Shown here: in pieces, positions 45,030 through 55,814 of the stretch
Position numbering within the stretch: the stretch's first letter is position 1
How the letters are laid out: the number at the start of each line of letters is the position of its first letter
Assembly: GCF_038502225.1 (NCBI RefSeq)
Contig: NC_091355.1
Location: forward strand, 10,918,448-10,982,447
Length of the DNA stretch: 64,000 bases
Reading direction: 5' to 3'
Source of the DNA: Cherax quadricarinatus
Taxonomy: Eukaryota; Arthropoda; Malacostraca; Decapoda; Parastacidae
The notes under the pieces: generated by a model
What the model was told of the DNA's origin: nothing
Seen by the model: only the letters and a program-made list of their open reading frames with translations
Databases searched by the model: none
Program-made: the position numbers and the translations under genes

Positions 45030-47780
45030 TTTTCTTTTTTTTTTTTCAACAAGTCGGCCGTCTCCCACCGAGGCAGGGTGACCCAAAAAAGAATGAAAAT
45101 CCCCAAAAAGAAAATACTTTCATCATCATTCAACACTTTCACCACACTCACACATTATCACTGTTTTTGCAGAGGTGCTCAGAATACAACAGTTTAGAAG
45201 CATATACGTATAAAGATACACAACATATCCCTCCAAACTGCCAATATCCCAAACCCCTCCTTTAAAGTGCAGGCATTGTACATCCCATTTCCAGGACTCA
45301 AGTCTGACTATATGAAAATAACCGGTTTCCCTGAATCCCTTCACTAAATATTACCCTGCTCACACTCCAACAGATCGTCAGGTCCCAAGTATCATTTGTC
45401 TCCATTCACTCTTATCTAACACGCTCATGCACGCTTGCTGGAAGTCCAAGCCCCTCGCCCACAAAACCTCCTTTACCCCCTCTTTCCAACCCTTTCGAGG
45501 ACGACCCCTACCCCTCCTTCCTTCCCCTATAGATTTATATGTTTTCCATGTCATTCTACTTTGATCCATTCTCTCTAAATGACCAAACCACCTCAACAAC
45601 CCCTCTTCTGCCCTCTGACTAATGCTTTTATTAACTCCACACCTTCTCCTAATTTCCACACTCCGAATTTTCTGCATAATATTTACACCACACATTGCCC
45701 TTAGACAGGACATCTCCACTGCCTCCAACCGTCTCCTCGCTGCTGCATTTACCACCCAAGCTTCACATCCATATAAGAGTGTTGGTACTACTATACTTTC
45801 ATACATTCCCTTCTTTGCCTCCATAGATAACATTTTTTGACTCCACATATACCTCAACGCACCACTCACCTTTTTTCCCTCATCAATTCTATGATTAACC
45901 TCATCCTTCATAAATCCATCTGCCGACACGTCAACTCCCAAGTATCTGAAAACATTCACTTCTTCCATGCTCCTCCTCCCCAATTTGATATCCAATTTTT
46001 CTTTATCTAAATCATTTGATACCCTCATCACCTTACTCTTTTCTATGTTCACTTTCAACTTTCTACCTTTATACACATTCTCAAACTCGTCCACTAACGT
46101 TGGCAATTTTTCTTTAGAATCTCCCATAAGCACAGTATCATCAGCAAAAAGTAACTGTCAATTCCCATTTTGAATTTGATTCCCCATAATTTAACCCCAC
46201 CCCTCTCACAAACACCCTAGCATTTACTTCTTTTACAACTCCATCTATAAATATATTAAACAACCATGGTGACATTACACATCCCTGTCTAAGACCTACT
46301 TTTACCGGGAAGTAGTCTCCCTCTCTTCTACACACCCTAACCTGAGCCTCACTATCCTCATAAAAACTCTTTACAGCATTTAGTAACTTACCACCTATTC
46401 CATATACTTGCAACATCTGCCACATTGCTCCTCTATCCACTCTATCATATGCCTTTTCTAAATCTATAAATGCAATAAAAACTTCCCTACCTTTATCTAA
46501 ATACTGTTCACATATATGCTTAAATGTAAACACTTGATCTACACATCCCCTACCCACTCTGAAGCCTCCCTGCTCATCCGCAATCCTACATTCTGTCTTA
46601 CCTCTAATTCTTTCAATTATAACCCTACCGTATACGTTTCCTGGTATACTCAGTAAACTTATTCCTCTATAATTTTTACAATCTCTTTTGTCCCCTTTCC
46701 CTTTATATAAAGGGACTATACATGCTCTCCGCCAATCCCTAGGTACCTTCCCCTCTTTCATACATTTATTAAACAAAGGTACCAACCACTCCAACACTAT
46801 ATCCCCCCCTGCTTTTAACATTTCTGTCATGATCCCATCAGTTCCAGCTGCTTTACCCCCTTTCATTCTACGTAATGCCTCACGTACCTCCACCACACTT
46901 ACATTCTGCTCTTCTTCACTCCTAAAAGATGGTATACCTCCCTGGCCAGTGCATGAAATTACCACCTCCCTTTCTTCCTCAACATTTAAAAGTTCCTCAA
47001 AATATTCTCGCCATCTACCTAATACCTCCCTTTCCCCATCAACTAATTCCCCTACTCTGTTTTTAACTGCCAAATCCATACTTTCCCTAGGCTTTCTTAA
47101 CTTGTTTAACTCACTCCAAAATTTTTTCTTATTTTCATTAAAATTTCTTGACAGTGCCTCTCTCACTCTATCATCTGCTCTCCTTTTGCACTCTCTCACC
47201 ACTCTCTTCACCATTCTTTTACTCTCCATATACTCTGCTCTTCTTATAACACTTCCGCTTTGTAAAAACCTCTCATAAGCTACCTTTTTCTCTTTTATCA
47301 CACCCTTTACTTCATCATTCTACCAGTCACTCCTCTTTCCTCCTGCCCCCATCCTCCTATAACCACAAACTTCTGCCCCACATTCTAATACTGCATTTTT
47401 AAAACTATTCCAACCCTCTTCAACCCCCCCCACTACTCATCTTTGCACTAGCCCACCTTTCTGCCAATAGTCGCTTATATCTCACCCGAACTTCCTCCTC
47501 CCTTAGTTTACACACTTTCACCTCCCTCTTACTTGTTGTTGCCACCTTCCTCTTTTCCCATCTACCTCTTACTCTAACTGTAGCTACAACTAAATAATGA
47601 TCCGATATATCAGTTGCCCCTCTATAAACATGTACATCCTGGAGCCTACCCATCAACCTTTTATCCACCAATACATAATCTAACAAACTACTTTCATTAC
47701 GTGCTACATCATACCTTGTATATTTATTTATCCTCTTTTTCATAAAATATGTATTACTTATTACCAAATTTCATTTAATA
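45030..47780 (-). pseudogene. RTE LINE, second subfamily, 5' truncated and frameshifted
   Basis: The RTE 3' UTR (45030-45377) is followed, reading toward higher coordinates, by the RT C-terminus (45378-46133), the RT core and thumb (46141-47301) and an endonuclease end (47420-47767). The RT motifs KAAGTDGI, FIDLEKAYDRVD and GLRQGCVMSPWLFN are present. A 2-nt deletion just before LFADD at about 46155 breaks the frame. Further shifts lie at 47302-47420. The N-terminal endonuclease half is missing. It is less similar to the copies at 27225 and 41645 than they are to each other. Confidence 0.8.
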
Positions 47781-47924
47781 TAGTGGAGTGTAAGGCGAGT
47801 GTGTGTATGTCTGGGCATTACAGTGGCATTGATAGGTAAATGGTTAATGTTACAATCAACGAAACACTTACTGAAAAACACTCTTATTTACTTGATACTT
47901 TTCTTCAGTTTAGCTTTCTTCTTT

Positions 47925-48252
47925 CAAAACACCGGCCGTATCCCACTGAGGCGGGGTGGCCCAAAAGGAAAAAACGAAAGTTTCTCCTTTTACATTTAGT
48001 AATATATACAGGAGAAAGGGTTACTAGCCCCTTGCTCTTGGCATTTTAGTCGCCTCTTACAACACGCATGGCTTATGGAGGAAGAATTCTGTTCCACTTC
48101 CCCATGGAGGTAAGAGGAAATAAACAAAAACAAGAACTAGAAAGAAAATAGCAGAAAACCCAGAGGGGTGTGTATATATATGCTTGTACATGTATGTGTA
48201 GTGTGACCTAAATGTAAGTAGAAGTCGCAAGACGTACCTGAAAGCTTGCATG
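47925..48252 (-). mobile_element. RTE-derived short chimera (copy 2)
   Basis: It has the 3' end CACCGGCCGTATCCCACTGA and the leader blocks CATTTAGTAATATATACAGG and TTACTAGCCCCTTGCTCTTG. The leader continues to about 48252, where the next copy interrupts it at CATGTTTCTTTC. Confidence 0.75.
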
Positions 48253-48684
48253 TTTCTTTCTTTCAACACACCGGCCGTATCCCACCGAGGTGGGGTGGCC
48301 CAAAAGGAAAAACTAAAGTTTCTTCTTTTACATTTAGTAATATATACAGGAGAAGAGGTTACTAGCCCCTTGCTCCCGGCATTTTAGTCGCCTCTTACAA
48401 CACGCATGGCTTACGGAGGAAGAATTCTGTTTCACCCCCCCATGGAGATAAGAGGAAATAAACAAGAACAAGAACTAGTGATTATGTGTGATTATGTGTG
48501 AGTGAGGTGAAAGTGTTGAATGATGACGAAAGTATTTTCTTTTTGGGGATTTTTTCTTTCTTTTTGGGTCACCCTGCCTCGGTGGGAGATGGCCGACTTG
48601 TTAAAAAAAAAAAACTAGTAAGAAAATAGAAGAAAACCCAGAGGGGGTGTGTGTATGTATATGCTTGTACATGTATGTGCATGT
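48253..48684 (-). mobile_element. RTE-derived short chimera (copy 3), interrupted
   Basis: Same organisation as copy 2. A plus-strand RTE 3' end with poly(A) (48480-48615) is inserted at GAACTAG. The word AACTAGT occurs on both sides, a candidate target-site duplication. The leader end is again cut at the next copy's T-run (48685). Confidence 0.7.
48480..48615 (+). mobile_element. RTE 3' end insertion with poly(A)
   Basis: GTGAGTGAGGTGAAAGTGTT, GGGTCACCCTGCCTCGGTGG and GGCCGACTTGTTAAAAAAAA form a short RTE 3' terminus on the plus strand, within the minus-strand chimera. Confidence 0.7.
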
Positions 48685-49206
48685 TTTTTTTTTTTTTTTT
48701 TTGAACAAACCGGCCGTATCCCACCAAGGCAGGGTGGCCCAAAAAGAAAAACGAAAGTTTCTCTTTTTAAATTTAGTAATTTATACGGGAGAAGGGGTTA
48801 CTAGCCCCTTGCTCCCGGCATTTTAGTCGCCTCTTATAACACGCATGGCTTACGGAGGAAGAATTCTGTTCCACTTCCCCATGGAGATAAGAGGAAATAA
48901 ACAACAACAAGAACTAGAAAGAAAATAGAAGAAAACCCAGAGGGATGTGTATATATACAGTGGACCCCCGGTTAACGATTTTAATCCATGCAAGAGGGGT
49001 AATTGTTATGCGAAATTATCGCTATGTGAATGAATTTTCCCCATAAGAAATAATGGAAATCAAATTAATCCGTGCAAGACACCAAAAAGTATGAAAAAAA
49101 AAATTTTACCACATGAAATATACATTTTCCCACACACAAAGAGAAGGATACATGCACAATAGTAGAGTAGTACATGCACAGTATATATTGTGCATGTACT
49201 AGTCTA

Positions 49207-49860
49207 CTAAATGAAGAATAAATGACACTTACCTTTATTGAAGATGCAGCAATGACTGATGAGACACTGTGTCCTGGGAGTGCCTTTTCCTCCTGAGTAC
49301 TGTAGGTCCTGTTTGGCATTTTCTTCCAGAACAGGCCTTATCACACTGTGTATGCCACTACGATTCTTAAATCTCTCAAACCAACCTTTGCTGGCTTTAA
49401 ATTCACCAATATGAGCACTAGTTCCAGGCATTTTTCCCTGTTCACCTGGGTGTTAGTCGACTTGTGTGGGTTGCATCCTGGGAGACATGATTAAGGACCC
49501 CAATGGAAATAAGTTAGACAGTCTTCGATGACACTGACTTTTTTGGGTTATCCTGGGTGGCAAATCCTCTGGGGTTAATTGTTTCTTGGTATTCTCAATA
49601 AGCCACACCAACAACGGTGCTACAGCAGCAGCAGCAGCTGACAGTGCAGCAGCAGCAGCAGCTGACAGTGCAGCAGCAGCAGCAGCTGTACCACCAATAG
49701 TAGCGATGGTTGATTGGGGTTTATTATACAACCTGGCCAGCTCGGAGACATGCACTCCACTTTCATACTTATCAATGATCTTTTTCTTCATCTCTATTGT
49801 AATTCTCACCCTTATTGCTGTAGGGTTGGCACTAGAAGCTTTCTTGGGGCCCACGGTCAC
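49207..49860 (-). pseudogene. Tigger-like transposase N-terminal half, broken
   Basis: From 49860 the frame reads GPKKASSANPTAIRVRITIE and KKIIDKYESGVHVSELARLY, the first helix-turn-helix of pogo/Tigger transposases (TIGD1-like). Then comes a run of Ala and Ser coded by GCA repeats. LLVWLIE remains before a SINE tail is inserted. From 49431 the second, CENP-B-type DNA-binding part reads PGTSAHIGEFKASKGWFERF and RSGIHSVIR. The DDE catalytic domain is absent. Confidence 0.75.
49440..49575 (+). mobile_element. tRNA-SINE body fragment
   Basis: CACCTGGGTGTTAGTCGACT, then GACCCCAATGGAAATAAG and GGTTATCCTGGGTGGCAAAT. It is a piece of the SINE at 35524-35842, without the tRNA-like head, inside the Tigger transposase remnant. 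Confidence 0.75.
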
Positions 49861-50335
49861 TTATTTTCCAGAAAAAGCACCGAAAACACTGTAATAATAC
49901 GAAATATTCCGATTGTATGCTTGGATGTTACCGCGGAGGCTGGCTGGTAAACAATGCCACCGGCGGAACATGTGAGCGTGGCTCAGGCCGCACATTGGAT
50001 GCGTCTCGGACGAAAATCGGTAAGCGGGTTTTTAAGCGGTATGTGAGGCAAAATTTTTGCAATTAAAGTAAGCGGTATGCGAAATAATCGCTATGTGATG
50101 CCATCGTTATGCAGGGGTCCACTGTACATATATATGCTTGTATATGCATGTGTAGTGTGACCTAAGTGTAAGTAGAAGTAGCAAGACATACCTGAAATCT
50201 TGCATGTTTATGAGACAGAAAAATGGACACCAGCAATACTACCATCATGTAAAACAATTACAGGCTTTCGTTTTACACTCACTTGGCAGGACGGTAGTAC
50301 CTCCCTGGGTGGTTGCTGTCTACCAACCTACTACC

Positions 50336-50917
50336 TAGAATATACCTAGGTAATATGCCACATATATTAATGCTGGAGTTGTTTGGGTGGTTTAACTAGA
50401 GGTATACCAAGATCTCAAGCTTGACCCAAGTCTGACCTTCACCATATAAGATGCAGGGTGATTCTGAGGGTCAAAATACAGTATACTTCTAAAACTACAG
50501 ATATTGTACAAACTTTCAGTGCAGTATTTGCCTCTCATTCATTCTTAAATCTGGAAAAAACTAAACTTGGAGAATAGTTTAATCTGGAGCATTTTGGATT
50601 ATTAAGTTACAATGTTCAACTTAGCAAAATATTGTTCGCTGGAGAATACAAACCTGTCATCAGGTGCAAAACATTTCATCCACTATTCATGACTAAAGTC
50701 ATGACCTGTCATGACTTTAAACAATTTTAACCATATACAAAAAATGCTAAAATTCACCAAGATATTACCATTAAAAAAATTTGCCAACAAAAACATCAGG
50801 CATACATTAATAAGAAGGCATAACAAGTTACATTAACATAACATCAGAACCATGTTAATTTCATCAATATTTTTTAACCTCTCAATTCGACAGAGCAAAA
50901 CTACGAAGAGGACTTAC
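50336..50917. other. Unassigned intergenic or intron sequence
   Basis: AT-rich, with a short inverted repeat around 50695-50725. It directly follows (on the minus strand) the FAR exon donor and is therefore probably the next FAR intron. Confidence 0.4.
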
Positions 50918-51175
50918 TTCGAGAGATGTTTGCGTGCTGAAGGCAGTGTCGCAAGTTCCTCTTTCATAACATACCGCTTGGTACCCAAACAGTACTGCTC
51001 CATGTAGGTGGGCCAGTGCAAAGCTGAGAGGGCAAAGTTAAATGTATGTTGATCAACCTCAGATAGAGTTGACCAGAGATTTTGCACGTTGTCGTTTGAG
51101 AAGCACCACTCGTGTGTGGTGAAGTACTCGAGGCAAGCAGCTGCGCGGTCAAGTTTCTGAGCAATTCTCACCATG
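50918..51175 (-). CDS. Fatty acyl-CoA reductase, C-terminal-domain exon
   Basis: 258 bp encoding about 86 residues: MVRIAQKLDRAAACLEYFTT, HEWCFSNDNVQNLWSTLS, FNFALSALHWPTYMEQYCLG and TKRYVMKEELATLPSARKHL. The YFTT.EW.FSN.N...LW pattern and the YCLG..RY..KE block are characteristic of the FAR C-terminal domain. The acceptor CCCACAG precedes C51175 and the donor GTAAGT follows A50918, both phase 2. FARs reduce acyl-CoA to fatty alcohol with NADPH (established). In arthropods they serve wax and ether-lipid synthesis. Subfamily is not decided. The preceding exon is 60896-61135. Confidence 0.9.
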
Positions 51176-51477
51176 CTGTGGGTCAAAAAATGAGAATAGT
51201 GAATCCTGAACTACTGCTCACTTTCTGGGAAATTTTATATTTTCATTACTTGTTGTGTAAACTAACCTTTCCCCACCCTCTTTACTTATCTTTTTTCTGG
51301 TCATCTAATGTACAAAATAGGACCTATGATGTCAGCTAATGTCATCTAATGCAAAAGATAGTACCTATAAACTTACAAGACTAACTCATAAGAAATAATC
51401 AAGAAAATAACTCATGAGAAATAATCATGTACAATGATATGCCTACAAGGGCACTTCACTGTATGTCATTATAGGGC

Positions 51478-51655
51478 TTAAGCTTGCCTGAAATGCTCTC
51501 CATAACTATAGACTTTCAACATGCTCTCAAGTGTCACCCATTTCTATATAAACATTGTATTTTGTTGAAATAAACTTGTACAGGTTGGCCATCACTAATC
51601 CGACATCATCAGGACCTGTAGGGTGCCGGATTAGTGATTTTGCAGGATTACAGAG
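51478..51655. repeat. Short repeat plus TIR-like sequence
   Basis: 51478-51575 matches the repeat at 18655-18735 (GAAATGCTCTCCATAAC, GTCACCCATTTC). From 51582 the sequence CAGGTTGGCCATCACTAATC resembles a Tigger-type end and is partly matched by CCGGATTAGTGATTTT at 51627. Confidence 0.5.
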
Positions 51656-51689
51656 TGGTTAAGTTAGAATACACTTAACCCAACGGCGA

Positions 51690-52330
51690 TAATTAATGCA
51701 TCGGCAATTTCACCCACATTATGTCCTATTTTTGGCCCATTCCATTGTTCCAGGCTACCAAACTCATAGCTATTTCATTAGTATTCCTTCTATTCTGTAG
51801 ATTGAGTACAAGAAACCACCCAATCACCTATCTCAACTACCCAATAAAGTGGTCAGAAATCGGTAATTTGGCTGATTTCACACAAATTTCAAGAGATGTC
51901 ATTTTTAACACAGGGTCCAGAATAAACAATGCAGACATTCCTAGCACTAAAATAACATATTATCTGTTCATTAGTCATGTCTCCAGGCCCTTCTTATATT
52001 ATGCTTGCTTTCCATTTTTAACTTTTATTCACACAAAAAATAGAAGATTTAATGTTATTGCAGACTACTGCATTATTGTAATAACTGTATAAATAATGTC
52101 AACCCATTCATGAATGCGTATCAGACCAGCCAGTTGGACACATATTGGACGGTGACATCATTTGTTTACTCTTGAACATTGGCAAAAATCGAACATTTCC
52201 GCTACTATGAGCTCAATTTTAAGGTACTTTCCGGTGCAAAACCAATCAAAATTATATCTATTTCTGTAATATATCTTCCAATCTATCAAATGAGCCAAAA
52301 AAATGAGAATACAACCATACAAACCATACT
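51690..52330 (+). mobile_element. piggyBac-like element, partial
   Basis: Interior blocks CCATTCCATTGTTCC, ATAGCTATTTCATTAG, GGTGACATCATTTGTTTACT and AACCAATCAAAATTATATCT occur in the same order as in 55815-57088. Both termini are missing. The RTE at 52331 cuts the right end. Confidence 0.75.
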
Positions 52331-53233
52331 TATTTCCAAACCTCTTTCTATACATACTGTAGTTCAATTAAAGACTCCTCATTTTCATTTACCCCTGGCA
52401 CCCCAAATTTACCTACTACTCCCTCTACAACATTTTTACACAAGTTAGCATTGAGATCTCCAACCACAAGTACTCTCTCACTTGGTTCAAAACCCCCCAT
52501 GCCTCACTCAACATTTCCCAAAATTTCTCTCTCTCCTCTACACTTCTCTCATCTCCAGGTGCATAAACACTTACCATAACCCTTATTTTACTCCACATAA
52601 TTCTTGAATTTATACATTTATATTCCTTCTTTTCCTGCCATAACTTATCCTTCAACATTATTGCTACTCCTTCCAATCCCATTTATTTCTCCAGACTGAA
52701 AATCTACTACCCCCTTCAGCTTTGTTTCTTCTAGAGCCAGAACATCCAGCTTCTTTTCATTCATAACATCCACAATCATTTCTTTCTTATCATTTGTACT
52801 CCAATCATGCACATTCAAACATACAACTTTGATGTTTTTTTTCTTTTTCTTTTAGTAGACTATAAGGAAAAAGCGGATACTAGCCCATTGCTCCGGCATT
52901 TTAGTTGACTTTTACAACAAGAATGGCTTACAGAGGAAAGATTCTTTTTCCACTTCCCCGTGGATAGTAATAATAAGTAATAGGAATAAGTACTATTATG
53001 ATATAATCAAAGAAAACTCAGATGAGTGTGTATACATAAATGTATACATGCATGTTTAGCGTGACCTAAGTGTAAGTAGAAGTAGCAAGACGTACCTGAA
53101 ACCTTGCATGTTTATGAGACAGAAAAAAGACACCAGCAATCCTACCATCGTGTAAAGCAAATACAGGCTTCCATTTTACACCCACTTGGCAGTACAGCAG
53201 TTCCTCCCTGGGCAGCTGCTGTCTACCAACCTA
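52331..53233 (-). pseudogene. RTE LINE 5' part: leader and APE start
   Basis: On the minus strand the leader (53233-52840) runs into a frame containing LKDKLWQEKKEYKCINSRIM, VYAPGDERSVEEREKFWEML and a GDLNAK-like region destroyed by frameshift. The remaining endonuclease and RT are missing. It joins the piggyBac-like fragment at about 52331. Confidence 0.75.
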
Positions 53234-53234
53234 C

Positions 53235-53713
53235 TAAACTTCTTTCTTTCTTTCTTTCAACACATTGGCCGTATCCCACCGAGGCGGGGTGGCCCAAAAG
53301 GAAAAACGAAAGTTTCTCCTTTTACATTTAGTAATATATACAGGAGAAGGGGTTACTAGCCCCTTGCTTCCAGCATTTTAGTTGCCTCTTACAACACGCA
53401 TGGCGTATGGAGGAAGAATTCTGTTCCACTTCCCCAAGGAGATAAGAGGAAATAAACAAGAACTAGAAAGAAAATAGAAGAAAACCCAGAGGAGTGTGTA
53501 TATATATGCTTGTACATGTATGTGTAGTGTGACCTAAGTGTAAGTAGAAGTAGCAAGACGTACCTGAAACCTTGCATGTTTAAGAGACAGAAAAAAGACA
53601 CCAGCAATCCTACCATCGTGTAAAGCAAATACAGGCTTCCATTTTACACCCACTTCACAGTACAGCAGTTCCTCCCTGGGCAGCTGCTGTCTACCAACCT
53701 ACTAAACTTATTA
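53235..53713 (-). mobile_element. RTE-derived short chimera (best full copy)
   Basis: This is about 480 bp from the 3' end (CATTGGCCGTATCCCACCGA, preceded by TTTCTTTC) to the leader start (CTACCAACCTACTAAACT), with no coding region. It repeats the leader of the preceding RTE at 53110-53230 almost exactly, so the leader is shared. Confidence 0.8.
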
Positions 53714-53748
53714 TGTATTTTTTTTTTTTTTAACAAGTCGGCCATCGC
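53714..53748 (-). repeat. RTE 3' terminus scrap
   Basis: A T-run followed by AACAAGTCGGCC, then a sharp join to CR1 coding sequence at 53749. Confidence 0.6.
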
Positions 53749-54812
53749 GGTGAAAAGCTCTGTTCCACAAGGCACAGTACTCGCTCCCATTATATTCCTC
53801 ATCCTCATTTCAGAGAGAGAGGTAAGCCATAGTTCTGTGTCTTCCTTTGCAGATGACACCTGGATTGCCATGACAGTGACCTCCATCCAAGACATCGCAA
53901 GACTAAGCGGACATCAACCAAATCTTCAAATGGGCCATTAAAAACAATATGAAGCTCAATGATGAGAAATTTCAACTACTCAGATATGGAAAACTTTAGG
54001 AAATTAAAAATGTATCATGGTATACGACAAATTCTAACCATACAATAGAGCAAAAAAGAAATGCGAAGGACCTGGGAGTGATAATGTCAGAGGATCTCGC
54101 CTTCAAAGACCACAACAATGTATCTACCCCATCTGCCAGGAAAATGATAGGATGGATAATGAGAACCTTCAAAACTAGACACACCATGCCTATGATGATC
54201 CTCTTCAAATCACTTGTTCTCACTAGGCTGGAATACTGCTGTACACTAACAGCCTCCTTCAAGGCTGGAAACATTGTAGACCTGGAGAGCGTACAAAGAA
54301 CTTTCACGGCACACATAAGTACAATAAGGCTCCTAAATTACTGGGAATGGTTGGTCCTTGATCTGTATTCTCTGGAACGCAGACAAAATACGTACATGAT
54401 AATATACACTCGGAAGGTCCTGGAGGGATTGATACGAAACCTGCACACGAAGATCACTCCCTATAAAAGCAAAAGACTTGGCAGGAGATGCAACATTCCC
54501 TCAATGAAAAGCAGGGGTGCCACGAGTACATCGAGAGACAACACAATGAGTGTCTGGGGCTCAAGACTGTTCAACTGCTTCCCAGCATACATAAGGGAGA
54601 TTACCAATAGACCCCTGGCTGTCTTCAAGAAGGCACTGGATAGGCACCTAAAGTCAGTGCCTGACCAACCAGGCTGTGGTTCATACATCAGTTTGCATGC
54701 AGCCAGCAGTGACAGCCTGGTTAATCAGACCCTGATCCACCATGAGGCCTGTCTCAGACCGAACCAAGGTGCCATTGACCCCCGAAACCTTCTCCAGGTA
54801 AACTCCAGGTCT
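53749..54812 (+). pseudogene. CR1-like LINE, catalytic motif to 3' end
   Basis: The first frame reads KSSVPQGTVLAPIIFLIL and SSFADDTWIAM (catalytic DD). After frameshifts, 54078-54830 gives IMSEDLAFKDHN, GWIMRTFKTRHT, SLVLTRLEYCC, LESVQRTFTA, SLERRQNTYMIIYTRKVLEG and the ending PDQPGCGSYISLHAASSDS. This is the same family as 32395-33400, with the RT motifs still visible. It ends with the CTCCAGGTAAA tail at about 54795-54808. Confidence 0.8.
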
Positions 54813-55370
54813 CCCACTGAAGCAGGGTGACCCATAAAGAAAATACTTTCACTACCATTCAATACTTTCACCTCATTCATACATAATCACTGTCTTTGCA
54901 GAGGCCCTCAGATACGACAGTTTAGAAGTCCCTCCAAACTGTCAATATCTCAAACCCCTCCTTTAAAGTGCAGGCATTGTACTTCCCATTCCCAGGACTC
55001 AAGTCTGGCTAACTGGTTTCCCTAAATCCCTTCACTAAATATTACCCTGCTCAAACTCCAACAGCTCGTCAGGTCCCAAAAAACATTCATCTCCATTCAC
55101 TCCTATCTAATACGCTCACACACGCTTGCTGAAAGTCCAAGCCCCTCATCCACAAAACCTCCTTTATCCCCTCCCTCCAACCTTTTTGATGACGACCCCT
55201 ACCCCTCCTACCTTCCATAACAGATTTATACACTCTCCAAGTCATTCTACTTTGATCCATTCTCTCTAAATGACCAAACCACTTCAACAATCCCTCTTCA
55301 GTCCTCTGACTAATACTTTTAGTAACTCCACACTTCCTCCTACTTTTAGTAACTCCACACTTCCTCCTAA
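54813..55370 (-). pseudogene. RTE LINE 3' end
   Basis: A minus-strand frame (55410-55087) contains GLLKWFGHLERMDQSRMTWR, VYKSVMEGRRGRGR and DRSEWR, then the 3' UTR down to 54813. A 27-bp duplication containing TTTTAGTAACTCCACACTTCC lies at 55318-55370. Confidence 0.7.
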
Positions 55371-55558
55371 GAAAGGAGGGGTTTGGGATATTGGCAGTTT
55401 GGAGGGACATCTAAGCTGCCATATCTGAGCGCCCTCATAAAGACAGTGACTATGTATGAGTGATGGTGAATGTGTTGAATGATTATATAAGTTTTTTCTT
55501 TCTTTTTGGGCCACCCTACCTCAGTGGGAAAGGCTATGTGTTCATTTTTTTTTTTAAC
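55371..55558 (+). mobile_element. RTE 3' UTR end, opposite orientation
   Basis: GAAAGGAGGGGTTTGGGATA and TTTTTGGGCCACCCTACCTC on the plus strand. It directly abuts the minus-strand RTE, so the two 3' UTR parts are convergent. A further minus-oriented and more decayed 3' end follows at 55548-55620. Confidence 0.65.
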
Positions 55559-55814
55559 ACTGGCCATCTTTCACCAAGGTTGGATGACTTAAAAAAGGAA
55601 GAGAGTATTTCATTAAGTGACAAGCAATCTAACATTCAGAATTCTTCAAGACACATTTTAAGAACACAGCTGATTTTTTAAACACTTGAAAGTTTAGAAA
55701 GGATGAGCAATTAAGATATTATAAATACAAGATGTGAACAAAGATAAACAACATATTTAGGGGAAATTAAGTAATAAAATAGATGGAGAAAAACAGGAAA
55801 AGAGGCAGAGTTAA

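Larger units (their letters stand above)
48958..50124 (-). mobile_element. Tigger-type element with broken transposase
   Basis: It starts CAGTGGACCCCCGGTTAACG and ends GGGGTCCACTG, with TA at 48956-48957 and 50125-50126. It carries pieces of a Tigger transposase on the minus strand (49860-49600 and 49440-49207), split by a SINE tail (49440-49575), a GCA-rich tract (49620-49690) and stops. It is non-autonomous. Confidence 0.85.
48685..50335 (-). mobile_element. RTE-derived short chimera (copy 4), split by Tigger
   Basis: A T-run and the 3' end AACCGGCCGTATCCCACCAA lead into the leader up to 48957. It continues after the Tigger at 50127 (TATATGCTTGTATATGCATG) to the leader start near 50335 (CTACCAACCTACTACC). 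Confidence 0.75.

Noticed and set aside
49586..49860. Poly-alanine ORF as a real protein
   Set aside because: The GCA repeat lies in the interrupted Tigger transposase. The Ala run is an expansion in a pseudogene.
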